Part shown: positions 53,488 through 63,520 of the stretch, in pieces
How positions within the stretch are numbered: position 1 is the first letter of the stretch
Layout of the letters: each line of letters starts with the position of its first letter
From: Turritopsis dohrnii
Taxonomy: Eukaryota; Cnidaria; Hydrozoa; Anthoathecata; Oceaniidae
Assembly (NCBI GenBank): GCA_027922465.2
Contig: BQMF02000136.1
Span: forward strand, 682,001-746,000
DNA length: 64,000 nucleotides
Direction of reading: 5' to 3'
Notes under the pieces: generated by a model
Told to the model about the DNA's origin: nothing
What the model saw: only the letters and a program-made list of their open reading frames with translations
Databases searched by the model: none
Translations under genes and position numbers: made by a program

Positions 53488-54748
53488 CCTTGTGATGTCG
53501 AAGTCCAGGGTAGCACCAACAAAGCGCCAGACGTTACCGAGATTGGAATTAAATGCTGCAACGTTAGCAGTTAGGCTGTACGGCTTTGTAATCAAGGAAA
53601 TCGATCTTCCAATAGAGGACAGCCACTTCTGGAGTGACTCAACACTAACTCTCCAGTACATCAAAAACGAAACATCGAGATTCAAAACCTTTGTGGCAAA
53701 CAGAGTTTCTGAAATTAGAAAAGTAACCAGTCCACAACAATGGCACCACGTACCAGGAGATGAAAATCCCGCTGATATGATCACAAGAGGAGTCTCGAAG
53801 GTACAGGAGCTCGAGTCGGAAGGCGTCAAACGGTCATGGAAGCATGGTCCAGCATTTCTAATGAAGGATGAAACTCATTGGCCATCACAGAAGTTAAGCA
53901 ATCTTGATCCAACAGACAAGGAGATCAAGCCCAAGATGGTTTTCGTTTCCGCTGTCAGCAAACGAGAAGATGTGCTTGACTACGACCGTTACTCGTCATT
54001 CGATAGGATCATCAGAATCGTTGCGTGGATCAAACGTTTTCTTCGGAATTGCAGGGCAAAACCGAAACAGCAAACGCCACATTTACGACCTGAAGAGATA
54101 GAAGATGCCAGAAATATCATCATCCAAAATGCACAGTATAACTTTGCAGAAGATGTAAAGCTGCTGAAAAATGGTCAATCGATCCCGAAAAAGAGCAAGC
54201 TGGCTCCATTCAAACCATTTCTGGATAATGCCGGCATTGTTAGAATAGGTGGGAGATTAAAGAACGCCGAAATACCGTTCGATGCAAAACATCAAATCAT
54301 TTTACCAAATAGTCACATTTCAAACCTGCTTATCAGAAAATTCCACAAAGGATGTGGACATGCCGGGACCAATCATGTGCTTTCACAAATTAGACAGACC
54401 TATTGGATCCTTCAGGGACGAGCAGCAACAAAACGAATCATCAGAAGCTGTGTTGAATGCTTGAAACTGAAGTCAAAGCCACAAGTTTCAATTATGGTGG
54501 ACCTACCAAAACACAGGATCGACTTCAACAAACCACCCATCACAAATACTGGAGTTGACTTCTTTGGACCACTTTACATAAAACAAGGCAGAAAGAGGTT
54601 GAAACGATGGATCTCACTGTTTACTTGCATGACCGTCAGATGCGTCCACTTAGAAGCAGTAGAGAGTTTGGAAACTGATGACTTCATTAACGCCCTACAA
54701 AGATTTATCAGCCGTAGACAAAAGCCAAAACTTCTGATCTCCGACTGA
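53378..54748 (+). pseudogene. BEL/Pao RNase H and integrase, interrupted
   Basis: It continues the polyprotein in another frame. RNase H starts at LQLHIFGDASEKAYGAVAY with the later SDST segment. The integrase zinc region has KFHKGCGHAGTNHVL and SCVECLKLK, and the catalytic core has TGVDFFGPLYI and CVHLEAVESLETDDF. A TGA stop falls right after LLISD, at the second catalytic Asp, cutting the protein. Domain order and spacing are otherwise normal for BEL elements. Confidence 0.88.
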
Positions 54749-55386
54749 GGCACAAACTTCAAGGGAGCATCGAAGGAACTGAAGGAGGAATTCAAGCGAC
54801 TAAATCAGAAGAAAATTGGCGAGTATTGTTCGGGCAAGGAAATTGAATGGAAATTTAACCCGCCTGCAGCACCCCACATGGGCGGAGCGTGGGAGCGCCT
54901 TGTAAGAACCGTCAAGACCACGATGAAGAGTTTGCTGAAAAACTTGGTGTTGACCGACTTCCAATTGCTTACCTTCATTAACGAGGTAGAAAACATCGTC
55001 AATGGCCGTCCCCTCACACAAGTCAGCGACGACGCAACTGACCTCGAAGCACTGACTCCAAATCATTTTCTCAAAGGCTTTCACAACTCGGATTCATCAG
55101 TGTCACAGAACGATGAAGAATCCGTACCGTCATCACGACAAAGACGATGGAAACACATACAAATGGTATTGAACCATTTCTGGACACGCTGGAGACGCGA
55201 ATACAGGGGCAATGGCCCCTCGGTATCATCGTTGAATGCATTTCTGGAAGGGATGGACGAGTACGAATGGCGAGAGTGAGAACCAGCAAAGGAATCTACC
55301 TGCGACCGGTAGCAAGAATTCATCGGTTAGAACTTTCACAACTTCGTCAAGGGGAGGGGGATATAGAATTCCCTCCTGAACGATGA
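54749..55386 (+). pseudogene. BEL/Pao integrase C-terminal end, frameshifted
   Basis: After the stop the same frame resumes with GTNFKGASKELKEEFKRL and PHMGGAWERLVRTVK (the catalytic Glu), then VENIVNGRPLTQ and RWKHIQMVLNHFWTRWRRE. The final segment GQWPLGIIVECISGRDGRV, RMARVRTSKGIYLRP is in the frame of 55147-55386. Part of the region between RWRRE and GQWPLG is missing, so a deletion combined with a frame change is likely. Confidence 0.8.
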
Positions 55387-55689
55387 ACAGTTATCGCCGA
55401 GATAATTCAGACCTACTTACGCCCTCCCTTTATTTCGCTCTCCCTTTTTTTTTTGAGAAGTTTCTTTCCCTCTGGGATTAGTTGTTCCCTTTATTTCTAG
55501 TTGCATTTGTATACCTAAGTAATTATATGGTAATTATTTGTAGTTTTAAATTTTGTAGCAATATTTAAAGGCGTTTTTCTCTCACTTGTAAGTAGCATGA
55601 GTGAGAGAGCGCTCACAGTTTTATGATGATAAAGACAACGATACGATTATTACAAACGTGAATTTTCTCTTCTCTCACTGAACCTAACA
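55362..55689 (+). repeat. BEL 3' LTR
   Basis: 328 bases, matching the 5' LTR except at about five positions (for example ACTTACGCCC against ACTTACACTC). Confidence 0.88.
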
Positions 55690-55694
55690 ACTGC
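55690..55694. repeat. Target-site duplication ACTGC, right
   Basis: Second copy of the 5-base target duplication of the BEL element. The transposase sequence resumes directly. Confidence 0.85.
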
Positions 55695-56646
55695 TATAAT
55701 TGAAGATAAGATATTGAATTTTTTCAATCTTCCAATAACTCTCTCGACATGAATGTGCAATTTGACAAATATATTTGGGAAATATCAACACCCTTTGCTG
55801 TCATTTGATTACGTACACCAGTAAAAACTGCTCTCCGTGTGGCAAACTCTTCTTCAATAAGAAAGCCTTGATCTGCAAGGACACTGTCTCTATAAGTGGC
55901 TTTGTCTAGAAATCCAGATTGAATAGTGATTTCTTTGTCAGATGCCTTGCTGCCACCCCATCCAGAAGATAAAAACTAACAGCACCTACAGGAGTAGTTC
56001 CAAAAGGTCTTTCTATAAATATTTCAGTACAGTCTATGATACAACAGAAATTTTTGAAAATTTGAAAACAATTTGTTAAATTTTCACGAGTAAATTCTCG
56101 ATTCGGCCAAACAATAAAACTTTTCAACGAGCTTGATAGCTGGGGTATCCAACGTTTTAACATTGCTGATACATACTGCTGTTTGATATTAAATCTAGTG
56201 CCAGGTCTTTTTTCAAGTTTTCATCAAAACTACCACATTCCTTCTGACTACTGATAAGATCCATTCGAATAATTCTAAATTTGGCAAGACAGTGTAAAAA
56301 TTCAATGTATCACCGTCTTTGATGTTTTCATAACTCCATAGTTTTTTGTGACAAGTTTTCTGATTTTGTGTAAGTTAATAGTAGTAAAGAAAAAAGAAAT
56401 AGTCAATGACCTGGAAATAATTTTAGTTAGAACTATAATTGTGTCATCCTTTTACCTTTTTCATTGTCAGGAGGTTCATCAGGAATAGTGGGTGGTTCTT
56501 CAAGGATTATTCTAATGTCGCTTGTTTTTGACGCTTTTGTATCCTTTCAAAGACGAACGAGCTCTTTTTTCTGGCAGTTGTTTGCAGGAAAACACTGATG
56601 AAACGTAATCAATGTTGTTGGGATTGTCCGATTTATTCCCCAAAAT

Positions 56647-56955
56647 AGAAAATGAAAATTGTAAAAATTTACATAAATTACACTTTGACAGAAGTAAGGT
56701 ATTCCTCTTTACCTGTCACAAACTGCGCTAACGAGCATTATTTTCACGCCAGTTATATTTTCTTATAGCAGTCACTCACTCGACTCTTATGTCTGCCTAT
56801 TCTTTAGTTTTTTCAGATGGTAAACGGTTAAAACTTAAATGTCAATTTTTTTCTGTCCTTCTATTAGTACATCCATAGGCACAGCAAACATCTGAAATTC
56901 CTTTTTCTAGTTGACAAACATTTATTTGTTTTACGTGGCTATCCTAACTCAGTTG
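56647..56955 (-). repeat. 309-bp direct repeat, left copy (THAP exon)
   Basis: 309 bases, differing from 61646-61954 at about three positions. On the minus strand it encodes a decayed THAP zinc finger: CCAYGCTNRRTEKN, NRLPSEKTKE, then WRENNARQFV with stops. It is the N-terminal exon of the DDE transposase to its left. Confidence 0.85.
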
Positions 56956-56957
56956 AT

Positions 56958-57470
56958 GAATAACACACACACCCTCCTCCACATCTATAAGCACACACAC
57001 ACACACCTCCTCCACATCTATAAGCACACATACCCCTTCCACGTCCACACATACACAACAATCCACCCAACTCACACAAAATCCACACCACTCCACACAT
57101 AATACAAAACAAAACAACATGACATACACACACCCTCCTCCACATCTATAAGAACACATACGCCTTCCACGTCCACATACACAACAATGTTGCACACAAA
57201 AGCCCACACATACACAAACAAACAATGCACACAAAAGCCCACACATACACAAACTAGCAATGTCCAACTCACACCAACCCTCAACACAGCCTGAAAACAC
57301 AAATCGTCCACATAACTTACACAAAATCCACACCACTTCACACAAAGTAAAACAACACAACATGACACACACACCCTTCTCCACATCTATAAGAACACAT
57401 ACGCCTTCCACGTCTACATACACAACAATGTCCCTAAGTATACCTCTAGGCACACACTTACGCCGCACCA
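56958..57470. repeat. CA-rich minisatellite
   Basis: Imperfect units around CCTCCTCCACATCTATAAGC, ACGCCTTCCACGTC and ACACAAAAGCCCACACATAC are repeated three or more times. Long ORFs on both strands (for example 57471-56944) are repeat artefacts. Confidence 0.8.
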
Positions 57471-57698
57471 CACAACTTGCATTCCCATCTAAAGATTCAC
57501 GTCAATAAAATCCAAACCAAATGCAAACCGAACCACCATTTTTAATCGAACCACCATTTCTAACACAAGGATTAATCGTATAAATATATATTTGATACCC
57601 CTTGGGGTCTATCTCCCTTCTTGGCGGAGCGAGCCATCTTACATAATACATAAATACATTTTTTTTTTTTATAAAATAAAATAAATAAATAAAAGGGC

Positions 57699-60600
57699 TT
57701 AAAGCTCCTTGATTAGCGCTTCTGAGTTGACTAGAGAAATGTCAACATCAGAAATGTCTTGCACACGCACAGACCGTGAACCACGTATACAAAGCAGCAT
57801 AGATCGAAGGAACGAAAAGGAAATTTTCGTACGAACAAAAGTGGTGACGGCTGATGTTGTTATGCCTCTCTTCTCAGCAATCATTTCGGCGAGCCTCTGG
57901 TAAAATTTGCTACATTCTCTCCCCATTCCACCCGTGGCGGAGAACACCAAAGGCGTGAATGTGGCATTTTCCACTTGAAGAACTCTTTCATTGTACTTCT
58001 TCTTTTTCTCTTCTTCGTTCTTCCGATAGCACCTTTTGATTTCCGAACAGCCTCTATATCTCTGAGCGTTGAGGTCAAAGACCCGTACATCACAAAATAC
58101 TCGTTGACCAGGTGTCCAGAACCCAACAGCGCTAACATCCAAACGGGCTTCGCTTCCAGTAGCAGCAATCTTCTCTCTGAAATTCTCCCGATTTAAAGGC
58201 AACAGCATGGGTTCCTTCCTTACATCCACGCAGACTTCCTTGAGGAACAGCGCTGTGATGTCTCGCACTTCATTATGTCTTGTGGAAACAAAGCCACCTT
58301 TCTTGCAAGATAGAGCATGAGCCAGATCGTATTTGGCTCCACAAGCACAAAACGTTGGTAACCTTGGGAGGACCCAATTGTATCTGATGCGTAGAGCATC
58401 CCAAAACTGCTCTTTATTTAGGTCGTACCCCTGATCTTGGAGAGGTAGTGCGGTTAACCAGTTACTGCTGCCGATTTCCCGATTTATTACATTTTGGCGT
58501 TTCTGCTCACTGGAGAGTTCATCATACACTTTCTGTAGTTTTTCGTTCATCCGTTTTCTGCGCTGGTCTTTTATTTGCGCTTTCGTTACTTCTTCAAAAT
58601 CTTCTTGGTCTTTCTTCAGAATTTTGGAGATTAGTTGCTTTGTTATTTTGCATGAGTTTTCAAATTCGAACGGAGCTGTTTCCTTTATTAAATTGATTCC
58701 CAGCCCTCCTAATCTTGGAGGTAGAGAAATCAATTCACGTTCCATATCATTGACAATATGTCCTCCTAAAATCGCTGGAAGAAACTTGTGTCTGACAACT
58801 TCCTCCAGCTCTTCGACATACTTTTCGAAGCCAGGAATGGTTCTCAAGCAGTACGTAAATTTGTGTTGGTAGCCTGCGACAAAGCAAGAGTAAGCTGCTT
58901 GAGGTGCTATCAAAGCTATGTCTGATAGAAGCGTTATATGATCTATCCATTTTCGTACTTCTTGCGTACAATAATCCACCTTGAACCGATTACTTCCGAT
59001 AACTGCTCCTAGATGACGCTCACCTTTCGCTGTTAACTGCACGTTGGACCCATCAAAGCAATTCTTGGCTTCCGCGATCTTGTTATGCTTGACGATCAAC
59101 CATGTATTCTTTGGTTGTGGAAGGTAGCCAAACAAAGGTCCAATTTCGACCAGTTTGTCCCACCATCGTTTAAGTGAAGCAAATTTACCAACAGCAGTGA
59201 GATCATCCGCAAATGCTACCATGCTGACGTTTAGTTGATCAAAAGCAATGACGTTGAGCATCATCTCGAGTAGTGGAGTGATACCAATCGCATATATCGC
59301 CATTCCCAACGGATCACCTTGCGTAGTACCTTCCATTGATTTCAATTCTTTCCCACCAATGACAAATAGACGCGCAGGGAATCGATATATGTTGTTAACG
59401 AATGTCGAGAGGATGGGGCAGATGATCTTTATGTTATGAAGCAAAACATTTCTATTGATGCTGTTAAAGGCATTTGATGCATCCACTAATAAAGCTGCTT
59501 CGCACTCCTCGCTTTCAAACACTTCACGCATTGCGTGAATCGCCGCTTCGCATCCAGCTTCGTGACCAGCGCACATTTGTATGTCGCTACAGGCAGCCAT
59601 CACATCTTTCCGTGCAACCTGCATCACTACTTTTCCTGCAATCCGACGTAACACTTCTCCGACTCCGATTGGTCTGAGCCCAGGTTGTTTGTCTAGTGGT
59701 ACCAACCTTGAAGCCGTGTATGCTTGTAGAGATTCGTCGTCTACGTCGTTCCGGCACTGTATCTTTATAAACTTAGCAAACGCATGCCGGAGATCCCTTC
59801 CACTGTCTCCGTATACTTTGGATGCAAGAATCTTGCGCCATCCATCTGCATCCATCCCAGAAGGACCGCAGCCTCCCTTCGTATTTTTCGCAGCTTTGAG
59901 AATCATCTCGTCATCGATTACGTCATATACCACCGGATTTATTGTTTTCGTTGGGCCTTGCAATGCAATGTCTTCTTGAAAAGATGAACCGTTTGGATGT
60001 TTTTGCTGTAAGATGTGAAGAGTTCCGTCGTTCAAGGGAAGGATACCCCCAGACATATTGTTCGTGATAACTTTGATAGCATTGTTCACGTTTCCTTTAA
60101 GCATATGGTTCTTGAATTGCTGTGATATTGCCGCTATGTCCCTTTTACCCGATGGTTTGGGAAGTCTATTTTGCAATGTTTCAGCTTCGTCTAACAGTGC
60201 CAAAAGGTCCCCTCTTTTCCAGGTTGTAAGACGACGCGCGAGGACCTCCACATGATCTTTACTTTTCGATGATTTGTGTGGTTTTTGTAACAGTAACGCT
60301 GGCATTATATGCATAGCTTTTAATGCTATCTGTTTGAGTGGCGAGTTTTCGTTCCACGATATCAGAAGTCTGGTAATTTCGCGAATATAATTTTTTCCCG
60401 ATTGGCCGTTGGGAAGCATAAATAAATTTTTCTTCCAGAAGACAACTTTTTCGTAGCAAACGTTTATATCTTGTTCTATTTCGCTTCCTTTTCGCTTGTC
60501 CCAATAGAACTTTTCGAGTAAAGGTTGTGACGCTGCTTCTACCGAAGGAGTTTCACTACCTTCATTTGCTTCGTGCGGCTTTTCTGTGGATACTTCTAGG

Positions 60601-60815
60601 TTATTTTGAACATTCAGCTGAGTTTTGCATTGTCGAAGGTGTTGTAACATACCTCGCATAGTCCGAAAAGACCTGCGACATTTGAAACATTTCGTATCTA
60701 CGTCAATCGTAGTCATCCTTTGACCATTTTGTTCGGTTTCCGTATTGATCTGGCTTCCTATTCGCTCATTTTTGTCGTCCATTGCTACTTTATATCTCCA
60801 AGCAAATTTCTTCAA
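57699..60815 (-). CDS. Zinc finger/reverse transcriptase/restriction-like endonuclease ORF, intact
   Basis: 1038 codons without a stop. Near the N terminus is a single finger, CFKCRRSFRTMRGMLQHLRQC (C2HC, about residues 43-63). The RT palm follows: RLVPLDKQPGLRPIGVGEVL, motif A LLVDASNAFNSINR (about residue 445), motif B EGTTQGDPLGM and motif C AFADDLTAV (about 537). The C-terminal part has a CCHC-like CACGAKYDLAHALSCKKGG (about 825) and a PD-(D/E)xK-like stretch, ARLDVSAVGFW with FCDVRVFDLN (about 890-915). This finger-RT-CCHC-nuclease order is that of R2-type elements with a restriction-like endonuclease instead of an APE. The start is ATG, and a second ATG lies 11 codons in. It looks recently active. 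Confidence 0.85.
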   Translation of the reverse strand: MKKFAWRYKVAMDDKNERIGSQINTETEQNGQRMTTIDVDTKCFKCRRSFRTMRGMLQHLRQCKTQLNVQNNLEVSTEKPHEANEGSETPSVEAASQPLLEKFYWDKRKGSEIEQDINVCYEKVVFWKKNLFMLPNGQSGKNYIREITRLLISWNENSPLKQIALKAMHIMPALLLQKPHKSSKSKDHVEVLARRLTTWKRGDLLALLDEAETLQNRLPKPSGKRDIAAISQQFKNHMLKGNVNNAIKVITNNMSGGILPLNDGTLHILQQKHPNGSSFQEDIALQGPTKTINPVVYDVIDDEMILKAAKNTKGGCGPSGMDADGWRKILASKVYGDSGRDLRHAFAKFIKIQCRNDVDDESLQAYTASRLVPLDKQPGLRPIGVGEVLRRIAGKVVMQVARKDVMAACSDIQMCAGHEAGCEAAIHAMREVFESEECEAALLVDASNAFNSINRNVLLHNIKIICPILSTFVNNIYRFPARLFVIGGKELKSMEGTTQGDPLGMAIYAIGITPLLEMMLNVIAFDQLNVSMVAFADDLTAVGKFASLKRWWDKLVEIGPLFGYLPQPKNTWLIVKHNKIAEAKNCFDGSNVQLTAKGERHLGAVIGSNRFKVDYCTQEVRKWIDHITLLSDIALIAPQAAYSCFVAGYQHKFTYCLRTIPGFEKYVEELEEVVRHKFLPAILGGHIVNDMERELISLPPRLGGLGINLIKETAPFEFENSCKITKQLISKILKKDQEDFEEVTKAQIKDQRRKRMNEKLQKVYDELSSEQKRQNVINREIGSSNWLTALPLQDQGYDLNKEQFWDALRIRYNWVLPRLPTFCACGAKYDLAHALSCKKGGFVSTRHNEVRDITALFLKEVCVDVRKEPMLLPLNRENFREKIAATGSEARLDVSAVGFWTPGQRVFCDVRVFDLNAQRYRGCSEIKRCYRKNEEEKKKKYNERVLQVENATFTPLVFSATGGMGRECSKFYQRLAEMIAEKRGITTSAVTTFVRTKISFSFLRSMLLCIRGSRSVRVQDISDVDISLVNSEALIKEL

Positions 60816-61645
60816 TTTATTGAACGGTTTCCGTCTGATTGAAATGAAACTTTGCTAATAGTTGACTTAGCGCAGTGTGGAGAGCGTATTTGACCGTCAA
60901 TTTTCTTAATTTTTCACAAGGATTACGTCAATGAAATCCAAATCGAACGTCATTCGAATTTCGCACCATAGACACGGCGACACAAACAAAAAACAACAGA
61001 AAGATTTTATTTCTTGATATAAACAGACGCGTCAAGCATAGCTACCTATACGTAAGTTTTTTAATTCTATCACTTGTTTCCCCGTCCTCCCAAGTCACCC
61101 ATAGTAGATACAAGAACCCTTGCCAAAAGTATGAGTAGTTCGTAGAGCTGATAGACCGTGGTACCATAGCTCACCAGAAACGAACTGACATTGTGCAAAT
61201 GTAGGTGTCAGCTCCTGATGAAGGACCTACAATTCTGCCTTTGTCTTGGCAAACTCATACACGCGCTTTTTTCGACACATCCTTGTACATACTGTGAAAG
61301 ACCTCTCTCATTTTATTGCACATTTCTTTTATTGCACATTATTATTATTTCTAATTTTACAATATAGTTTCCAATTTACTAATAAACGACACATCTACCT
61401 TATACGTCACACTGAAACAAATCACCATTGACAAGGACACAAGAACAGGACAATGCACCCCACTATACACTTATATTGCACCACACTCCCTGCACCAACA
61501 CAACACCACGACTCTCCACGCTTCCTATCTGTGAGACTAATTTTCACTTCACACCCTGTAATTTATACACAGTTCACCTAATTCACACTTTCTCTCTAAG
61601 TCAGTCACTGCTTATGCTGCAACACCACTCTCGAAAAATAATAAC
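60816..61645 (-). other. 5' side of the R2-group-like element
   Basis: Non-coding in my reading. Short ORFs have no domain. It presumably includes the element's 5'-untranslated region up to the direct repeat. Confidence 0.45.
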
Positions 61646-61954
61646 AGAAAATGAAAATTGTAAAAATTTACATAAATTACACTTTGACAGAAGTAAGATA
61701 TTCCTCTTTACCTGTCACAAACTGCGCTAACGAGCATTATTTTCACGCCAGTTATATTTTCTTATAGCAGTCACTCACTCGACTCTTATGTCTGCCTATT
61801 CTTTAGTTTTTTCAGATGGTAAACGGTTAAAACTTAAATGTCAATTTTTTTCTGTCCTTCTATTAGTACATCCATAGGCACAGCAAACATCTGAAATTCC
61901 TTTTTCCAGTTGACAAACATTTATTTGTTTTACGTGGCTATCCTCACTCAGTTG
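61646..61954 (-). repeat. 309-bp direct repeat, right copy (THAP exon)
   Basis: Second copy of the decayed THAP exon, on the 5' side of the retroelement. Its own upstream (right) neighbour is the SINE at 61960. Confidence 0.85.
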
Positions 61955-61959
61955 CTATT

Positions 61960-62240
61960 ACATCTGCTTTCCAGGAGGGGCCACGGCTTAGATTGGAGGC
62001 TCCGAAGTATTTGACACTCTCATGAGTGACACAAACCCAATCAAGGGCCTGTGCTCTTCTGGATGACCTCCTGCAACACCCGATGTATCATCTATCCAAT
62101 TTCCCTCACATAGCATGGGTCGACCCGGCGCTATGGTACATTCACTCGCGCATGGTGAATCGCCGCCAAGGGGAATTGAACCCCGACCTCTCGCATGAAT
62201 CACGAGAGTGATAACCATTATACTACGGCGCCATATACTA
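61960..62240 (-). mobile_element. tRNA-derived SINE
   Basis: On the minus strand a tRNA-like head (about 62233-62161) has box A TAGTATAATGG, box B GGTTCAATTCC and a mostly paired acceptor. The anticodon stem is CTCTCG/CGAGAG, but its loop lacks the U before the anticodon. A body of about 190 bases follows (CATGCGCGAGTGAATG, GGAGGTCATCCAGAAG). A real tRNA gene would not carry this conserved-looking body, so I call it a SINE. The 104-codon minus ORF over it is not a gene. Confidence 0.6.
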
Positions 62241-62585
62241 TTCCAGCATATTCCACCCCAACTATAACTAGTTTTGACTGCCGAAATTTTGCGCATGTGC
62301 ACTTTCCCCCCAAAATCAAAACAAGCATTACGGGTCTAGGTGAACATGTCTAAATGTCTCAATGTTTAAGCCTTCTAGATAAAAAAGATTTTCATTTGTT
62401 TCATGTGTGGGCTGTAATACTTTTTCAAATCGCGTTATACGCGAGGTGTTTGGAATGCAAAGGTTTCGTGTGGACATTTATTTTTGCCTGGAAGTTTCTT
62501 GATCAAAAATCACAGCCTTTACCGTTCAGATCAATGTGCGCTGCCATATTCTTTGAAGCGGACGTGAATGTGTGTAGGATCATAG

Positions 62586-62822
62586 TCACAAGAAAGAATC
62601 CTCAGTAAAATGACATTGACATATACATAAACTTCTTTTATTGATCTGTCTTTTTAGCGATTCATCAATAACCCTGTCTTTCGTAATGATATTTATGAGT
62701 TTATTTCTCCATTCGGTTTCAAACTCTCCATTACCAGATGGAACTTTAAAAAGTGAAATTCCCTTATACTTAACCTTACGAGAGACTGTGCAGCCGTAAA
62801 TAGAACAGTTATCACCAGGCAT
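62586..62822 (-). CDS. THAP zinc-finger domain protein or exon
   Basis: From ATG at 62822: MPGDNCSIYGCTVSRKVKY, KGISLFKVPSG, ETEWRNKLINII, then CICQCHFTEDSFL and a stop. The C-x4-C pair, the central Trp and the C-x2-H-F end define a THAP finger (C2CH), a DNA-binding module of host factors and transposases. The frame stops right after the domain. A donor-like CTTGTGACT lies at that point, so it may be the first exon of a longer gene. It is different in sequence from the decayed THAP exon of the nearby transposase and has no stops. Confidence 0.75.
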   Translation of the reverse strand: MPGDNCSIYGCTVSRKVKYKGISLFKVPSGNGEFETEWRNKLINIITKDRVIDESLKRQINKRSLCICQCHFTEDSFL

Positions 62823-63230
62823 GTTGATAATCTTCTGAGATATCTTCAACACAAAATCCAAATTACACACACATGTTCACGCGAAATGCGCCATTTTTTA
62901 AAATCTATGCACGAAGAATACTGAGCTCCAGTTAAGAGTAGCGAACAATAGCAAAAACAATAACACGCTTTGAGTGGCCAGACTATCTCTTTTCTTATGA
63001 CTATGGTAGGATGTATAATACAGTTATTTTCTACGGTATATGTATTTCTTTGAATGACGTTTTTGTTCCATTTCATCGCTCATATTTTTGTTCATGTAAA
63101 CTTAAAATTACTCAATAAGATTATCCAGCACAATTCAGTACTGCTCAATTATTATTTACATCATCTCTCTATTTTGAATTCCATTGCCTATATGTTTTTT
63201 CTGGTAGTATTATTATATGTTGCTTTATTC
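62823..63230. other. AT-rich spacer
   Basis: No gene is recognised. A + strand frame at 63054-63269 is hydrophobic and lies just upstream, in another frame, of the 2A-like ORF. Confidence 0.4.
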
Positions 63231-63271
63231 TGCTCAAATTTGCATTTAGCTCCTCTAAAATTTATGTAGTT

Positions 63272-63520
63272 GTGTATGGAATTGAAAGTAACCCAGGACC
63301 GAATTTTTCTAAAGTAGTTCAAGAACCTTTTTTCACTTACATGACGCATGATGATCCAAAATTTGGTAAAACAGCAGGTTTTCAATGTACCGAAAATGCT
63401 TACAATATGTTACAGTGCTATCAAGAAAGTATTATTATGGACATCTTGGGATTTACACTATGTTTTGAATCAGGTGATGCACTCTGTAATTGTTACAAGC
63501 CACAACAGCAGGGCCCCTAG
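63272..63520 (+). CDS. 2A-like motif followed by a possible papain-like protease segment (partial)
   Basis: The frame reads YGIESNPGP near its start, one residue from the DxExNPGP consensus of 2A-like ribosome-skipping peptides (G in place of D), preceded by a hydrophobic stretch when read upstream. Next come VVQEPFFTYMTHDDPKFG and KTAGFQCTENAYNM, and then FESGDALCNCYK. The AGxQCxxNA box and the later GD resemble the catalytic-Cys region of herpesvirus tegument-type and OTU-like cysteine proteases found in some mobile-element proteins. The stop at 63520 probably reflects an intron or a frameshift. Function is inferred only. Confidence 0.4.
   Translation: MYGIESNPGPNFSKVVQEPFFTYMTHDDPKFGKTAGFQCTENAYNMLQCYQESIIMDILGFTLCFESGDALCNCYKPQQQGP

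Larger units (their letters stand above)
48342..55689 (+). mobile_element. BEL/Pao LTR retrotransposon, young but defective
   Basis: A 7.35-kb element: 5' LTR, a repeat-rich leader, gag-pro-RT frame, RNase H-integrase frame and 3' LTR. The two LTRs differ at about five of 328 positions. The polypurine tract GGGGAGGGGGA lies directly before the 3' LTR (55351-55361). Coding is broken by a frame change near 53395, a TGA at 54748 inside the integrase core and a frame change with missing sequence near 55200. It could not act without help. Confidence 0.92.
48225..56640 (-). pseudogene. THAP-DDE transposase gene, split by a BEL retrotransposon
   Basis: Minus-strand pieces in order: a spacer with NNIDYVSSVF (about 56610), as at the end of THAP domains; a helix-turn-helix region with frameshifts (56165-56340); 56163-55906 with FIVWPNREFTRENLTNCF, IIDCTEIFIERP and GAVSFYLLDG; then DSVLADQGFLIEE (second Asp) and HIHVERVIGRLKKFNIL at about 55750-55690. 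The frame continues across the BEL insertion at 48341-48225 with DLLDDIMVIIAALVNVN and a stop. This is the DDE_Tnp_4 group found in ISL2EU-like elements with N-terminal THAP fingers. A segment after ERP is deleted and several frameshifts are present. The THAP finger itself lies in the repeats at 56647 and 61646. Confidence 0.75.
56956..61645 (-). mobile_element. R2-group-like non-LTR retrotransposon between 309-bp repeats
   Basis: The 4.69-kb interval between the two direct repeats holds the minus-strand ORF (57699-60815), about 830 bases of 5' sequence and a 3' side with T-rich/A-rich tracts and a CA-rich minisatellite (56958-57470). Removing the interval and one repeat gives a continuous THAP exon, so it behaves like an insertion. 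The 3' simple repeats next to the left copy fit the tail end of a LINE copied by target-primed reverse transcription. Confidence 0.65.

Noticed and set aside
56944..57471. 175-codon Cys/Val-rich minus-strand ORF
   Set aside because: It is a read-through of the CA-rich minisatellite. Composition and repetition explain it.
62161..62233. Functional tRNA gene
   Set aside because: Box A and box B are good, but the anticodon loop lacks U33 and the acceptor is imperfect. The downstream body looks like a SINE.
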